This document shows positions 32,478 to 43,741 of a DNA stretch of 64,000 nucleotides, piece by piece. The stretch is from contig OV884058.1 in NCBI GenBank assembly GCA_930367215.1, positions 200,216,208 to 200,280,207 of the forward strand, given 5' to 3'. Below the pieces are notes generated by a model. The model saw only the letters and a program-made list of their open reading frames with translations, had not been told where the DNA came from and did not search any database. The translations under genes were made by a program, and so were the position numbers. The DNA is from Pollenia angustigena (taxonomy: Eukaryota; Arthropoda; Insecta; Diptera; Polleniidae). Each line of letters opens with the position of its first letter. The first letter of the stretch is position 1.

Positions 32478-33139
32478 AGCCTCAGTCGGGTTTGGTGTGC
32501 CATTACATGCCACTGCTGCTATTATACATGGATTTATGGCCGATCTTGTGAAGGCAGGCAGACCATATTCACTACACACTCAACTTGGGGCTCTTAAAAA
32601 AAAATTGATTTTTTCTTCATAAATGTATTTTTAACTGTAAAATAATTTTTAAAATGTATTTTTAACAAGGTGGTCTCTTAAATGCTCTTCTCCTGTCCAA
32701 ACAAGGAGTCGGGGCCCATTTTTTTATTGCTGATTCATAAAGCAAAAATTATGAGGAATCCAAAAAAAAATAAAATTAGCCGGAAAATTTAGGAGCTTCT
32801 GTGGAAAATCGGAAAATTTAATTTTCTTGGGAAAATTTAAAGGTAAATTTCTAAGAAAAATTAGGAAAATTTTATTATTCAATTAAAGCCTGATTCAATA
32901 CCTTTCCAACGAGCTATCACTCGTTGCGATCGCTTTAGTAGTTTTTCAATGAGGTCCCTTATGAAGAATTCTTCAATTTTGTCACATGACAGTGGTGTAC
33001 ACCACCACTAAACCAGTCACTATAAAAAAAAAAAATATGTAGGTACATTATTTTTTGCTGGGCAATCGATTGAGACTATTTATTTTAAAATCGGAGAGGG
33101 GTCGTCCAAAAGGTGATCGCTTTCATATGGAATTGCTCT

Positions 33140-34320
33140 ATATATAGCTTAACCCGGTGCGCTTCGCTACACTACTTTAACCACTTCTTCACTTGAGAGA
33201 TATTTAATATATGCATCCTATGGGAGGTATTTCCCCCTTCGCCTTTCCGCTTTATTTTTATTTTCAAAAGTGTAGTATACCATAGGAGTGACTTATACTA
33301 AGTTTGAACATTCTTACTATAACCGTTCTTAAGATATGCGATATTAAACATTGGCGTCCTATGGGGGTAACATTTCCCCGCTGCTATTTTATTTCAAATT
33401 TGGGATTCAGAAGATCATACTGCAAAAAGTTCAACAAAATGAGTGCAGCGGCTCTGAATTGTATGTCTATCTATGAGGAGTACTGCTCCTTCTCTGTCTA
33501 CCCAGCCCATTTCTATATTGAAATTTAAAGTTTGCCATAATAATAGCTTTAACCACGTTTGAAGACTCTCCCTTTAATAGTTCTTCAGTTGAGCGATATT
33601 TAATATATGCATCCTATGGAAGGTATTTCCCCCCTGCGGCTACCCGCTTTATTTTTATTTTCAAAAGTGTAGTATACCATATGTGTGACTTCTACAAAGT
33701 TTGAACATTCTAACTATAACAGTTTTTAAGATATCCGATATTAAACATTGGCGTCCTATGGGGGGTAAGACTTCCCCCGATGCTATTTTGTTTCAACTTT
33801 GGGCCTCAGAAGATCTTACTACCAAAAGTTCAACAAATTGCTTGCAGCGGCTCTTATTAATATTTCTTTCTATGAGGGGAACTGCACCTCCTCCGTCCAC
33901 CCCGCCCATTACTATATTTAAATTTAAAGTTTGCTATAATAGTAACTTTAACCACGTTTGGAGACTCTCCCTTTAATAGTTCTTCAGTTGAGCGATATTT
34001 AATATATGCATCCTATGAGAGGGTTTTCCCCCCTGCGCCTACCCGCTTTATTTTTATTTTCAATAGTGTAGTATACCATAAGAGTGACTTCTACAAAGTT
34101 TGAACATTCTCACTATAACAGTTCTTAAGATATGCGATATTAAGCACTGGCGTCCTATGGCTGAAACCCCTATCGAAAAAATAAGTAGCCTATTTTATTT
34201 TTAGGCTCACGTGATGCTACTGTAAAATTTTCAGGAAAATCGGTTCAGTAGTTTAGGAGTCTATAAACATACAAACAAACAAACAACTATACAAACATTT
34301 TTCATTTTTATATATATAGA
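33140..34320. repeat. ~400-bp higher-order tandem repeat, right block
   Basis: Begins AGCTTAACCCGGTGCGCTTC like the left block and has three units (ATGCATCCTATGG... at about 33210, 33608 and 34006). It ends CGGTTCAGTAGTTTAGGAG followed by CATTTTTATATATATAG. Units differ by small indels and substitutions. The apparent open frames are not conserved between units. Confidence 0.8.
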
Positions 34321-34775
34321 TGTTTATAGAAATCCAGGAAAAGGACTGAGAAATTAGATAATCGGTATTTTGGGTTGCTTTCGATTTTTCCAACATTTCG
34401 ATAAGTGATAGAATATTTCACAAGTCAAGTTTTATCAAACCTAAAGAAAAGAATCGCTTAAATGCTCAACATTTACACCAAATTTTTTTTCTTAAAGATT
34501 TTTTTTAAGATCCCATTAAACTATTGAAATAAAAATTAAAATGATCTCACAGTTTGTTTTGTAATAAATAAAAAATAATTTATTTATTGCTGAAAATTGA
34601 AGAAAATTAAAATTTTGACCTTTAAATTTCCAGAATTCGACCAATTGATGTTTGGCAACTTTGTCCAAAATCCTTTTGCGAGTATATTTGCTGAACATAT
34701 GAGCTCATAAAAGTTGTAAATACAGGGTGTTTTGATGCATTTTTCAATTAAAAATGAATTTTGCGTCATCTAGCA
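34321..34775. other. AT-rich spacer
   Basis: No gene or repeat recognised. Confidence 0.4.
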
Positions 34776-35168
34776 GCAATAATTTGTATATTCAGCAATT
34801 AGAAAGGTATTGTGGATAACGCGACATACGTATAACATCACGGTAAAGAGTTCAGCAACTAGAAAGGTATTGTGGACAACACGACATATAACATTACGGT
34901 AAAGAGTTTGGGTAATGCTTATGATTTTGGACGGGATCCCTTTGCAAGCAAGAGCGCTCCATATTTCGTTGTGGCTCATGTTATCAAATGCTTTTTCAAA
35001 ATCAACAAACAACAGGTAAAGCGGAGAGGTAAGTTCTGTAGATTACTCTTTAATAGTTCTTAGACTATTGATGTGGTCTACACAGGATTTTTGCTGCCAG
35101 AAGCCTGCTTGTTCGGGCCTTAGATCTCTTAGTACATTGTCGGATGTTCTCCGGTTAATGATTTGCAC
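34776..35168 (-). pseudogene. RTE-like non-LTR reverse transcriptase, middle part
   Basis: Minus strand: INRRTSDNVLRDLRPEQAGF, WQQKSCVDHINSLRTI, a stop-bearing stretch, then LTSPLYLLFVDFEKAFDNMS and SHNEIWSALACKGIPSKIIS, TLYRNVICRVVHNTFL. EQAGF, FVDFEKAFD and CRV are RTE/related motifs. A ~67-bp tandem duplication near 34797-34910 (AGAAAGGTATTGTGGA twice) disrupts the end. The upstream part continues at 36702-36960 across an inserted TTCATT element. Confidence 0.8.
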
Positions 35169-35172
35169 TATA

Positions 35173-36697
35173 CTGAAATTATTATCATAAATCTAATGAA
35201 GCAATTAAATTTTTTTCTTTAATCCAATGAAAAATTTCATTACGTGAATGAAATTTTACAAATATAATGAAGCAATATAATTAACACTATGAAATTGAGT
35301 TTCGTAATTCCATTAAAACATTTCATTAAATTAATGAAAACTTAATATCACTTTCAAAAGAAAAATTCAACTAATTGTTACACATTTTTTCAATAGGTTT
35401 TTTAAGATTAAAATACACTTTTTTTTTTTTTTTTGATGTTCTTTAATTATGCTTGAGTTAATCAAATTTAATTTTCATTAAATTATTTTCACTGAGGGAA
35501 GGAATTTTACAACTTTTTAAAAAAAAAAAAAAATTTATTGATAATTTTTCTTAGCTGAGCTGGGATTTGAACCCAGGTTGATCTTTACATGTTTCAAGAA
35601 ACACCACTTTCTATCGTCGGAAGATCTTTGAGTTCTACCCACTGCACCATTGCGGTGCCCGTTAGCCAACAGTCAAACATCAATATTTAACCAGTAGTAC
35701 TGGTGGTTCGAAATTTGCTGTTATTTTCACTTAAATTTCAAATTACATGTTGCCTCCTTTTTCCTCTGTTTTTTCGTATTCTTTCTGTCAAGACTTTGTC
35801 CTGAAAACCTGAATACATTTGTTTTTTATGTTTTTTTGTCTACTTTCGCCGACATTTTATTTGTACAAATTAAAGTACAAATGTAAACATTAGAGCTTGT
35901 GCCATAGCTATTTTAACTATTAATAAAAATATTCAAATATTTTTTAGTTAATGAAAAAAAAAGGAATCTTTTGTATCTTCGTATTTTCCAAGAAGTGACA
36001 TCAGTGAAAACAAGATAAAGTTCTCTTACTTCAAAATACTTATAGCAAGAGAATATTTTCTTCCTATAACTGTTCTCAAAACGAATTTTTAATTCCATTT
36101 TGACCGATAGACATGAAAATATATAAAAAAAATTGTAAATTTTAATGTTTCATATCATATGCGGGGTCTTTATGACTGGCCACTAAACCTTACCTAATGT
36201 TTCATAACATCAATGAAAAAAATTCATTACAGATATCGAAATACTGATTTTATCTAAATGTTAGTAATAGGTTTAAAAACAAGCAACGAGAAAGAAACAA
36301 CACGAGCAAAAAAAAGCTGCCATAAATAAACATAAAATACTGTCATAAAAATGACTAAATTTAATCATTACTTTAATGAATTTATGTCATTGAACAAATT
36401 AAAAATTTCATTCAAATATAATAACATTTATACATAATTAAATAATAAAAAAATTTAATTATTATATTAATGAACTGTTTCATTAATGTGATGGCATAGT
36501 CACAGTCTTAATAAAAATTTCTGACATTAAAGACATGCAGAATTTTCATAGAGTTTATGAAACATTTCATTAACGGGGGGGCTAATGTAACATTCTTCAT
36601 TTATCCAATGAAGGGTTACATAGGTTGACTTTTAATGTAATTTTTCATTGGATTAATGTCAAAATCCATTAAATCTGTGAAGTAAATTCTTTCAGTG
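35173..36697. mobile_element. TTCATT/AATGAA-rich element inserted in the RT, TATA duplication
   Basis: Left end CTGAAATTATT (two terminal bases lost relative to CACTGAAA); the right end, read inward, is CACTGAAAGAATTTACTTC, matching the left end at 20009. TATA flanks at 35169-35172 and 36698-36701. Removing the element and one TATA rejoins the RT frame as VNKIIVQIINRRT, which proves the insertion. A tRNA-like sequence lies inside. Confidence 0.88.
35550..35662 (-). repeat. tRNA-related sequence (SINE head or tRNA pseudogene)
   Basis: Minus strand: a box A-like TGGTGCAGTGGGTAGAAC and, about 75 bases on, a perfect T-arm CTGGG-TTCAAAT-CCCAG containing box B GGTTCAAATCC. The gap is longer than in most tRNAs and no matching acceptor stem is visible, so a functional tRNA is unlikely. 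A T-rich tail follows. Most likely a SINE-like insertion. Confidence 0.55.
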
Positions 36698-36701
36698 TAT
36701 A

Positions 36702-36960
36702 ATCTTATTAACTGCACTAAGGATGGTTATGTCTCGCCAGTCCTTACAGTTTGTCAGGTCACTCTTTTTGGGGATATTTACCATAGAACCTTCTTTTAAA
36801 TCGAAATCAAGTTCATGCGTGAGCCAGAAGTTCTGGATAAGGGGAAGCAATATCTTCCCTGTAGTATGGGGTCACCTTTAAGCATGTTGTGCGATGTGTT
36901 GTCGGCTCCAGGGGCCTTATTCGTGAAGGCCAACATAGCTGTAGATGACTATAATATCTA
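36702..36960 (-). pseudogene. RTE-like reverse transcriptase, upstream part
   Basis: Across frames on the minus strand: FTNKAPGADNTSHNMLK, QNFWLTHELDFDLKEGSM, VNIPKKSDLTNCKDWRDIT, ILSAVNKI. This leads directly into IVQIINRRT at 35168 once the TTCATT element is removed. KAPGxD, IPKKxD and NxRxIT are early non-LTR RT motifs. Frameshifts are present. Confidence 0.75.
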
Positions 36961-37921
36961 AAATTCTGCTGTGGTGTTTGAAGATTACATTCCTACTTCA
37001 AAAGTTTTATGTGAATAAAGGTGAAAAGAACGCTATTTTTTTAATTGTCTGCCGTTTTTTAACATTTTTCAAATTTTCTTGTAAACGAAAAATTCGATCG
37101 TCACGCACCACCGCATAATTTTTGATTTTGAAGTCATTAACAACTGTGTTGGATGACAAGACAAATTATTCAGCCTAATTTGTGCCGCACAGTGTATTAT
37201 TGCAACAATATCCAAAAATGGAAGAATACTACCCAAAATAACTATCCAATAAAAAAATATTGATTCTGTAACTGTTAACATAAATAATGCGTTAAATTCA
37301 TAAAAAGTTGACAAATTCAAGTTTTAAAGGCCACCCTAAATTTCAATTTTAGGACAATTGAGGGACACTCTAATAATCAATTACGGAAGCTGACTCTACC
37401 CCCGAAGCATTTAAAATCATTCGGCATTCAAAGCTTGAAAATGAAAAAGTAATTTCTTTTTTGGTATATTGCTAATAATATTATCAGCCCAATTATGAAA
37501 ACAAATTCTCGGGAGTTTTTCCCATTTTAACAATTGAATTTACATAGGAAAAATTGGAGAAGGGAGAAAACTCCCGGCGAATTTTTATTCATAGTTGGGC
37601 TGTATGTATATATAACTTTAAAAATGAATTACTTATTTTTGAATTACTTTTTTGTTTGCTATATTTAGTCCAAGAATTGTTTTGTTTGTTATGTTATTGT
37701 TTTTTTTTACTAAAAAAACTCCAAAAAAGAAAAAAAAATTCCATTTTTATTTATTAATAACAAAACTTTATTAATTGGTTAACCGATCAATATCAAGATT
37801 AACCTCGGTTAAATAATCGATCGATTAACCGATTAAAGCAAAAGCCCGATTTAATGAACACCCTGCTATTTAGACATTGTTTACTAAAAATTTATCCATT
37901 TGCAGTGGCAGAGAGTTGGGT
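36961..37921. other. AT-rich spacer
   Basis: Repeated AACCGATTAA/CGATCGATTAACC motifs near 37775-37840, followed by an end-like CAGGGTGTTC (reverse strand, about 37856), may mark a decayed hAT-type element. Otherwise nothing recognised. Confidence 0.4.
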
Positions 37922-38085
37922 TGCCCCGGTAGGCTAGCTGTTAGTGAGCAAGTCTATCAGTGCAGGGGTTGCGGGTTCGATTCCCGCCAGTGACTGGTCT
38001 CCTACAAACCAGCGTTGTCCATGAAGAATTTTAATTTGCTACTAACACATATGCAAAACACATAAATTAAATAATAAAACTAGTT
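37922..38085 (+). repeat. tRNA-derived SINE-like sequence
   Basis: Plus strand: a D-arm-like GCT...AGC around GGCTAGCTGTTAGTGAGC and a perfect T-arm GCGGG-TTCGATT-CCCGC containing box B GGTTCGATTCC, about 50 bases apart as in real tRNAs. The 3' side (CAGTGACTGG) does not pair with the 5' side (GCCCCGG), so no acceptor stem. It is followed by ~90 bp of unrelated sequence ending in an A-rich stretch. This is the structure of a tRNA-derived SINE. Confidence 0.6.
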
Positions 38086-38365
38086 TTCAGAAACCGGTTT
38101 TCAAATATTTCAACTTTATAAATGTTATATATAAATCGGCAAAGGGGATAATGGGAAATTAAATTTCTTTTTCTATACATGTGGTAATTTTTGTATTTTC
38201 TATAATACTTAACTTAGAAACATGATACTATGGTTAAATAAGCCGTCCATCAAGAAGCCACAACCATATTATGGTGACTGGAGGCAACCAATCACCATAT
38301 TTAAGACTTATAATAGCATGGTTGTTTTTCAACCATACCATGTTGCTCAACTATTTTTTATACCC
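38086..38365. other. Sequence rich in CCATATT/AATATGG palindromes
   Basis: AACCATATTATGGT and ATCACCATATTTAAG near 38260-38300 have counterparts at 39730-39900 (ACCATAATATGGTT, GACCATATTTAAAC). This suggests a decayed palindrome-rich element split by the type B repeat at 38366-39447. Confidence 0.4.
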
Positions 38366-39447
38366 TCCACCCCAATTAGTTGTGAAGAGGGTATATTGAG
38401 TTTGTCATTCCGTGTGAAACTTTTTTATTATTCATATCAGACCCCATAAAGTCTATATATTCTGGGTCCTTGAGTAATTCTAAGTCGATTTAGCCATGTC
38501 CATCTGTCTGTCCGTCTGTTGAAAACACGTTCACTTTCGAAAAACTCAAAAGAACTAAGCAAACTGGGTGTCAAACTGCTTGTAGTTATCCTAAGCAGTT
38601 TGGGATTGAAATTCAGCAAAATCCGTTTAGTAGGATAAGAGCTATGAATCAAAATGTGGAACCACCACCTAAAAAAAAATTATAATTTTGTTACAAAAAC
38701 TTACATAAATGGTGGAATAATGCATAATGACATACGATTTTGCAAGAATTCGTCTTATTTAACTGGAAATGACGATGTAAAATTTCGTGAAGATCGGTCC
38801 ATAATTTACCCTAGGCCCCATATAAACCCTAATTCCGGAAAACAGTTTAGTACGCCTAAATCCGTAAAAAATAATGCAGTCATAACAAAATTTGGTACAT
38901 CACAGTTTTATAGAACTAGAAATGACACTGTGAAATTTGGTGAAGATCGGTGCATAACTTACCATAGGCCTCATTTAAAGCTCACTCTGGTAAAATAATT
39001 AAATACGCGGTAAACTTTCTTCCAGTTTAGCTTCATATGGCCCGAAAAAATGTTATGCAATTTTGTGATATACGGTTCATAATTTACCTTAGATTCCATT
39101 TTAGCAGCCTTCTGAAATTCACTGCAAACGGTTAAACTAATTGCACCGCTGTAATGAAATTTATGTTTTTTAATACCAGAAATCGTTCTGCAGAATTTGG
39201 GATGATTGGTTCATAGCTTACCATGGCTTTTATATAATTTGTTCCCTTCAATTTTTAAAATTGATTCTGATTGTCGGTCAATCATTTTATATAGGTCTAA
39301 ACCGCAACAAATTTTAATGCAGATGTCTGTTTTTACAAAGATTGTAATTATAAATAGACATCATACAAATATTACTCCTAAAACATTCGAAATGTCGGTG
39401 GAGGGTATCAAAGATTCGGCACAGCCGAATATAGCACTCTAACTTGT
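38366..39447. repeat. Dispersed fly repeat type B, best copy
   Basis: Begins TATACCCTCCACCCCAATTA and AGGGTATATTGAGTTTGTCA, contains a (GTCT)n-like CATCTGTCTGTCCGTCTG patch, repeated GAAGATCGGTCCATAATTTA-type blocks, and ends GGAGGGTATCAAAGATTCGG, CACAGCCGAATATAGCACTC. GTCY patches and these termini recall dipteran mini-me-like repeats (guess). Copies at 8940-10012 and 21525-21791. Confidence 0.75.
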
Positions 39448-39454
39448 TATTTTT

Positions 39455-39700
39455 TTCAAAAGATTGATCAATTAGCAATATAAGCTTCATGGGACACCTA
39501 TAGGAAATAAGTTACATGGATGAAAAAGTACACCTGTATGGCCAAAATGTCAAACTTTGACCCCCTCTAACTCCGAAACTTTTTGACAGATCTTTTGTGT
39601 CTAAGCTTCTATCTAATAGGACTAACCTTGGTGCAAATCGGAAGACATCGATTTAAACATTGGGTCAATTAACTTGAAATCCCCTATGCTTAATTTGAAA
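39455..39700. repeat. Dispersed repeat, partner of 17516-17790
   Basis: Shares AATAAGTTACATGGAT, CACCTGTATGGCCAAAATGT and AAATCGGAAGACATCGATTT with the 17.5-kb copy. Non-coding. Confidence 0.7.
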
Positions 39701-39992
39701 ACAAATTATTGTCAATTTTACCATTAGAGGCAACCATAATATGGTTCTGCCTTCTTGATTGATGGAGGACTAATTAACCAATAATATGGTTGTCGGTAAC
39801 AGTAATATATGTAGTTGTATTAATCATAATATGTTTGAAATTTTCTTTAAAAATAGTTTTGTTGAAGGTGACCGACCATATTTAAACATGTTTTTCTCTG
39901 CGTGTACACGGAAAGAGTTTTTTATCGAATACGGCTTGAACCAACAACATTTTGTATGATTCTGGTCTAAGCCAAAAATTACTTATTCTAAA

Positions 39993-41182
39993 CAGTGATA
40001 CCAACTTTTTGAGAGGAAAAAGCACTTTAAAATTTAAAAAAAGCACTAAAAAGCACTATTACGAGCAAAAAACAGCGTAAAAAAGCACTAAGCCATTTTT
40101 ACAATTTAATTAAACACAAAACAAGTTGCATTCGGCTGTGACGAATATTATATACCTCCAAAATTAAAATTATATTTGTATATAAACATTTTTTAATGTA
40201 TTATTATTAATAATATCAACCAAATCATTTGGAGTTAAAATTGGCCATACAACCGTTTTAAAGTAATACAGGGCGAGCTCGATTTGGTAACTCGAAAAAA
40301 ATGGCCTGTTGCAATCACCGAAAATTTGCAATGACCGACCATTGTTTATAAAACTTAATGACAGCATATATTTTAATAAACATCCTTATATTTTATCGTT
40401 TAAATCTAAACGAAATTCTAAAATTTAAATTAAAATCGTCCAAAGTTTAATAAAACAATTGGCTTATGATATTATCCAATTATTTAATTATTTTATGAAT
40501 AAAGAACACACATAAGGTGTAAAATAGAAAAAACATGTATGTTTGCATTCTGATACTTAGTCAAACCGTTTTTCAATAGCACTAGAGGTAGAAGTGCACA
40601 ACACGTGGAAAACTAAAGCGCATGAAAAATGGCTCGTTATAAAAGATTTTCTGTCAGCTATTTTTAATTTGTTTAACACTTTGCATATACCAAGCTACGG
40701 CTCTTTTTTCGGTTTTTAAATTCATTGCGTTTTTTTTTTTTGTACGGTTTCCGACTGCATGTTTTTTAACAATTCCTAATATTTACCGAATTATTACGAT
40801 TACTAAAAACGCTTAAAATCGCAACGTTTCGTAAAATTTCCAAATTGCTGGCTCTAACCTCGTAAATAAAGTTTTTGGTAAAACGAATGTAACTTCCTTT
40901 TATCACTTTTTTATCATTTGAAAGATTAAAATCTTTACAAGCCTTCTCAAAACTGTACCCCAAATAGCAAAGTTCAACTAAATCATCCACTATATAATCG
41001 TAGTTTTAAAAAATGGTAGAAAAAAATAAAAATTGTAAAAAGCACTAATAACACTAAGGAAAAATTGAAAAAGCACCAAGTTAGTGCTTTTTCTTGTTTT
41101 GGCACTATGGATCAAATTTTGGCGTTTTGAGGCATCAAAAAGCATCATAAGTAGTGCCAAAAGCACTAAGTGTGCATCACTG
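39993..41182. mobile_element. hAT-type element with AAAGCACTA subterminal repeats
   Basis: ATTCTAAA lies at 39985-39992 and 41183-41190. TIRs CAGTGATACCAAC and GTGCATCACTG. AAAAGCACTA-type motifs occur many times near both ends, probably transposase-binding sites. A 74-codon frame on the minus strand (40766-40990) reads MDDLVELCYLGYSFEKACKD and may be a fragment of a carried protein, not identified. Non-autonomous. Confidence 0.92.
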
Positions 41183-41395
41183 ATTCTAAATATACGTGTG
41201 GCTTGGTTTCTTTATTTAAAAAATTTTTACTAAATAAGAACAAAATACGTTAAAATCAAAAAAGTTTTCGCTTGGACGAGATTTAAACAAAATTTATTAA
41301 GTTATTCTTTCCTTGTATTAAAATAAAATTAAACATGCATGTTCCTTATTGATTTGGAATAAGTAAGTTGAACTTTTTGGTACTTTTTTGTTCTA
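41183..41395. other. Short AT-rich spacer
   Basis: Nothing recognised apart from the hAT duplication at its start. Confidence 0.4.
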
Positions 41396-41880
41396 CACTT
41401 AAAGAAAAAGCTGCATTCCAGATATGAATTTCGTCATTGGATCAATGAATTTTTTCATTGAAAGTGAACCTATGAAGCTTTTCATTGTATCAATGAAGAA
41501 CATTCATTATGCTTCGTATATTGAATGAAAGGACTTTAAAGCTATACTATGAAACTCTTTCATTAATGGAATGAAAAGATTCATTGATGCAACGACAATA
41601 TTTCATTGATAACATGAAATATATTCATTGCGTAAATAATTAAAAAAACTTAGTTACATTAATATAATGAACTTGTTACATTCATTAAATGAAGAAGTTT
41701 CATTACTTTCATGAAATTGCTTCATTAGTCTAATGAAATTTTTCATTATCTCTATGAAAGCGTTGTCATTAAGCTAATGAAACAATATCATTAGATTAAT
41801 GACATGTTTCATATAATATATGAAATTTCCCCCCTTTTAAAACCACTACAATTAAATAAAATAATTTTAATTTAATTATA
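41396..41880. mobile_element. Terminal half of a TTCATT/AATGAA-rich element
   Basis: Very similar to 15899-16375, from CACTTAAAGAAAAAGC to AATAATTTTAATTT, after which the tandem ribozyme repeat starts. TA precedes it. The body alternates TTCATT and AATGAA. The opposite terminus is absent. Confidence 0.75.
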
Positions 41881-42144
41881 AAAAGAAACTGGGAATTATT
41901 TCCTTCCGAAGGTAACTTTATATTATATTCAACATTTTTCATTTTTCGAATTTATTCTATGAGCTAAATTTCAGTTATGTATTTTATAAAGCTTTTTTGT
42001 AATAGTTCTATTCCTACAATTTTTCAGAAATGACTTTATACACTACCAGACTATTATATTGTATTTTCTATTTACATTTTTACCTTAGCCTTCCGTTGGA
42101 AAGCAATGAGGTATATTGAATGTACAGAAAAATTTACAATTATT

Positions 42145-42209
42145 AGACACCAGCAGAATGTAATGCATTTTCTGGCCCGCTACGGCCGTCGTCAGCATTC
42201 TTTGTGTCT
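42145..42209 (-). ncRNA. Type I hammerhead ribozyme, array 1 unit 1
   Basis: Minus strand: stem I 5' AGACAC-aa-AGAATG, core CTGACGA, stem II GGCC/GGCC with loop GTAGCG, GAAA, palindromic stem III AATGCATT, A17, then stem I 3' CATTCT-gctg-GTGTCT. Both 6-bp halves of stem I pair perfectly around an internal loop. All conserved core residues are present. Position 10.1/11.1 is C-A instead of G-C. Predicted cleavage is between 42161 and 42160 on this strand, giving 383-nt monomers. The palindromic stem III could work in a dimer. Confidence 0.8.
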
Positions 42210-42527
42210 CACTGGATAGTGTTACTTTATAAATTGAATGTATTTAACTCAACTATTTTAACAAATAGAAACTGGGAATTATTTCCTTCCGAAGGTAACT
42301 TTATATTATATTCAACATTTTTCATTTTTCGAATTTATTCTATGAGCTAAATTTCAGTTATGTATTTTATAAAGCTTTTTTGTAATAGTTCTATTCCTAC
42401 AATTTTTCAGAAATGACTTTATACACTACCAGACTATTATATTGTATTTTCTATTTACATTTTTACCTTAGCCTTCCGTTGGAAAGCAATGAGGTATATT
42501 GAATGTACAGAAAAATTTACAATTATT

Positions 42528-42592
42528 AGACACCAGCAGAATGTAATGCATTTTCTGGCCCGCTACGGCCGTCGTCAGCATTCTTTGTGTCT
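42528..42592 (-). ncRNA. Type I hammerhead ribozyme, array 1 unit 2
   Basis: Identical to the unit 1 motif in core, stem II, stem III and both halves of stem I. Confidence 0.8.
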
Positions 42593-42910
42593 CACTGGAT
42601 AGTGTTACTTTATAAATTGAATGTATTTAACTCAACTATTTTAACAAATAGAAACTGGGAATTATTTCCTTCCGAAGGTAACTTTATATTATATTCAACA
42701 TTTTTCATTTTTCGAATTTATTCTATGAGCTAAATTTCAGTTATATATTTTATAAAGCTTTTTTGTAATAGTTCTATTCCTACAATTTTTCAGAAATGAC
42801 TTTATACACTACCAGACTATTATATTGTATTTTCTATTTACATTTTTACCTTAGCCTTCCGTTGGAAAGCAATGAGGTATATTGAATGTACAGAAAAATT
42901 TACAATTATT

Positions 42911-42975
42911 AGACACCAGCAGATTGTAATGCATTTTCTGGCCCGCTACGGCCGTCGTCAGCATTCTTTGTGTCT
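42911..42975 (-). ncRNA. Type I hammerhead ribozyme, array 1 unit 3
   Basis: As unit 1 except one substitution (GAATG to GATTG on the plus strand) that puts a mismatch in the core-proximal half of stem I. Probably weaker. Confidence 0.75.
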
Positions 42976-43293
42976 CACTGGATAGTGTTACTTTATAAAT
43001 TGAATGTATTTAACTCAACTATTTTAACAAATAGAAACTGGGAATTATTTCCTTCCGAAGGTAACTTTATATTATATTCAACATTTTTCATTTTTCGAAT
43101 TTATTCTATGAGCTAAATTTCAGTTATGTATTTTATAAAGCTTTTTTGTAATAGTTCTATTCCTACAATTTTTCAGAAATGACTTTATACACTACCAGAC
43201 TATTATATTGTATTTTCTATTTACATTTTTACCTTAGCCTTCCGTTGGAAAGCAATGAGGTATATTGAATGTACAGAAAAATTTACAATTATT

Positions 43294-43358
43294 AGACACC
43301 AGCAGAATGTAATGCATTTTCTGGCTCGCTACGGCCGTCGTCAGCATTCTTTGTGTCT
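43294..43358 (-). ncRNA. Type I hammerhead ribozyme, array 1 unit 4
   Basis: As unit 1 except a C-to-T change (GGCTCGC on the plus strand) that shortens stem II to three pairs. Core and stems I and III intact. Confidence 0.75.
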
Positions 43359-43676
43359 CACTGGATAGTGTTACTTTATAAATTAAATGTATTTAACTCA
43401 ACTATTTTAACAAATAGAAACTGGGAATTATTTCCTTCCGAAGGTAACTTTATATTATATTCAACATTTTTCATTTTTCGAATTTATTCTATGAGCTAAA
43501 TTTCAGTTATGTATTTTATAAAGCTTTTTTGTAATAGTTCTATTCCTACAATTTTTCAGAAATGACTTTATACACTACCAGACTATTATATTGTATTTTC
43601 TATTTACATTTTTTCCTTAGCCTTCCGTTGGAAAGCAATGAGGTATATTGAATGTACAGAAAAATTTACAATTATT

Positions 43677-43741
43677 AGACACCAGCAGAATGTAATGCAT
43701 TTTCTGGCTCGCTACGGCCGTCGTCAGCATTCTTTGTGTCT
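43677..43741 (-). ncRNA. Type I hammerhead ribozyme, array 1 unit 5
   Basis: Carries the same stem II change as unit 4; otherwise identical to unit 1. Units 4 and 5 sharing a change shows the array grew by local duplication. Confidence 0.75.

Larger units (their letters stand above)
29011..33139 (-). mobile_element. 4.1-kb DNA transposon with ~550-bp inverted repeats
   Basis: Ends AGAGCAATTCCATATGAAA and TTTCATATGGAATTGCTCT. The arms pair for about 550 bp (29011-29570 and 32608-33139), including GTCACATGACAGTGGTG and CGGGGCCCATTTTTTTATTG in opposite orientations. It encodes one transposase-like protein on the minus strand (30038-32060). Flanks are TATATATA on both sides, so the duplication cannot be told from the TA run of the host repeat. 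It lies exactly between the end of one tandem-repeat block and the start of another. Superfamily not assigned. Confidence 0.88.

Noticed and set aside
33304..33976. Open frames in the 33-34-kb tandem repeat
   Set aside because: Frames are not conserved between units of the same array.
35550..35662. Functional tRNA gene
   Set aside because: Box A to box B distance is too long and there is no acceptor stem.
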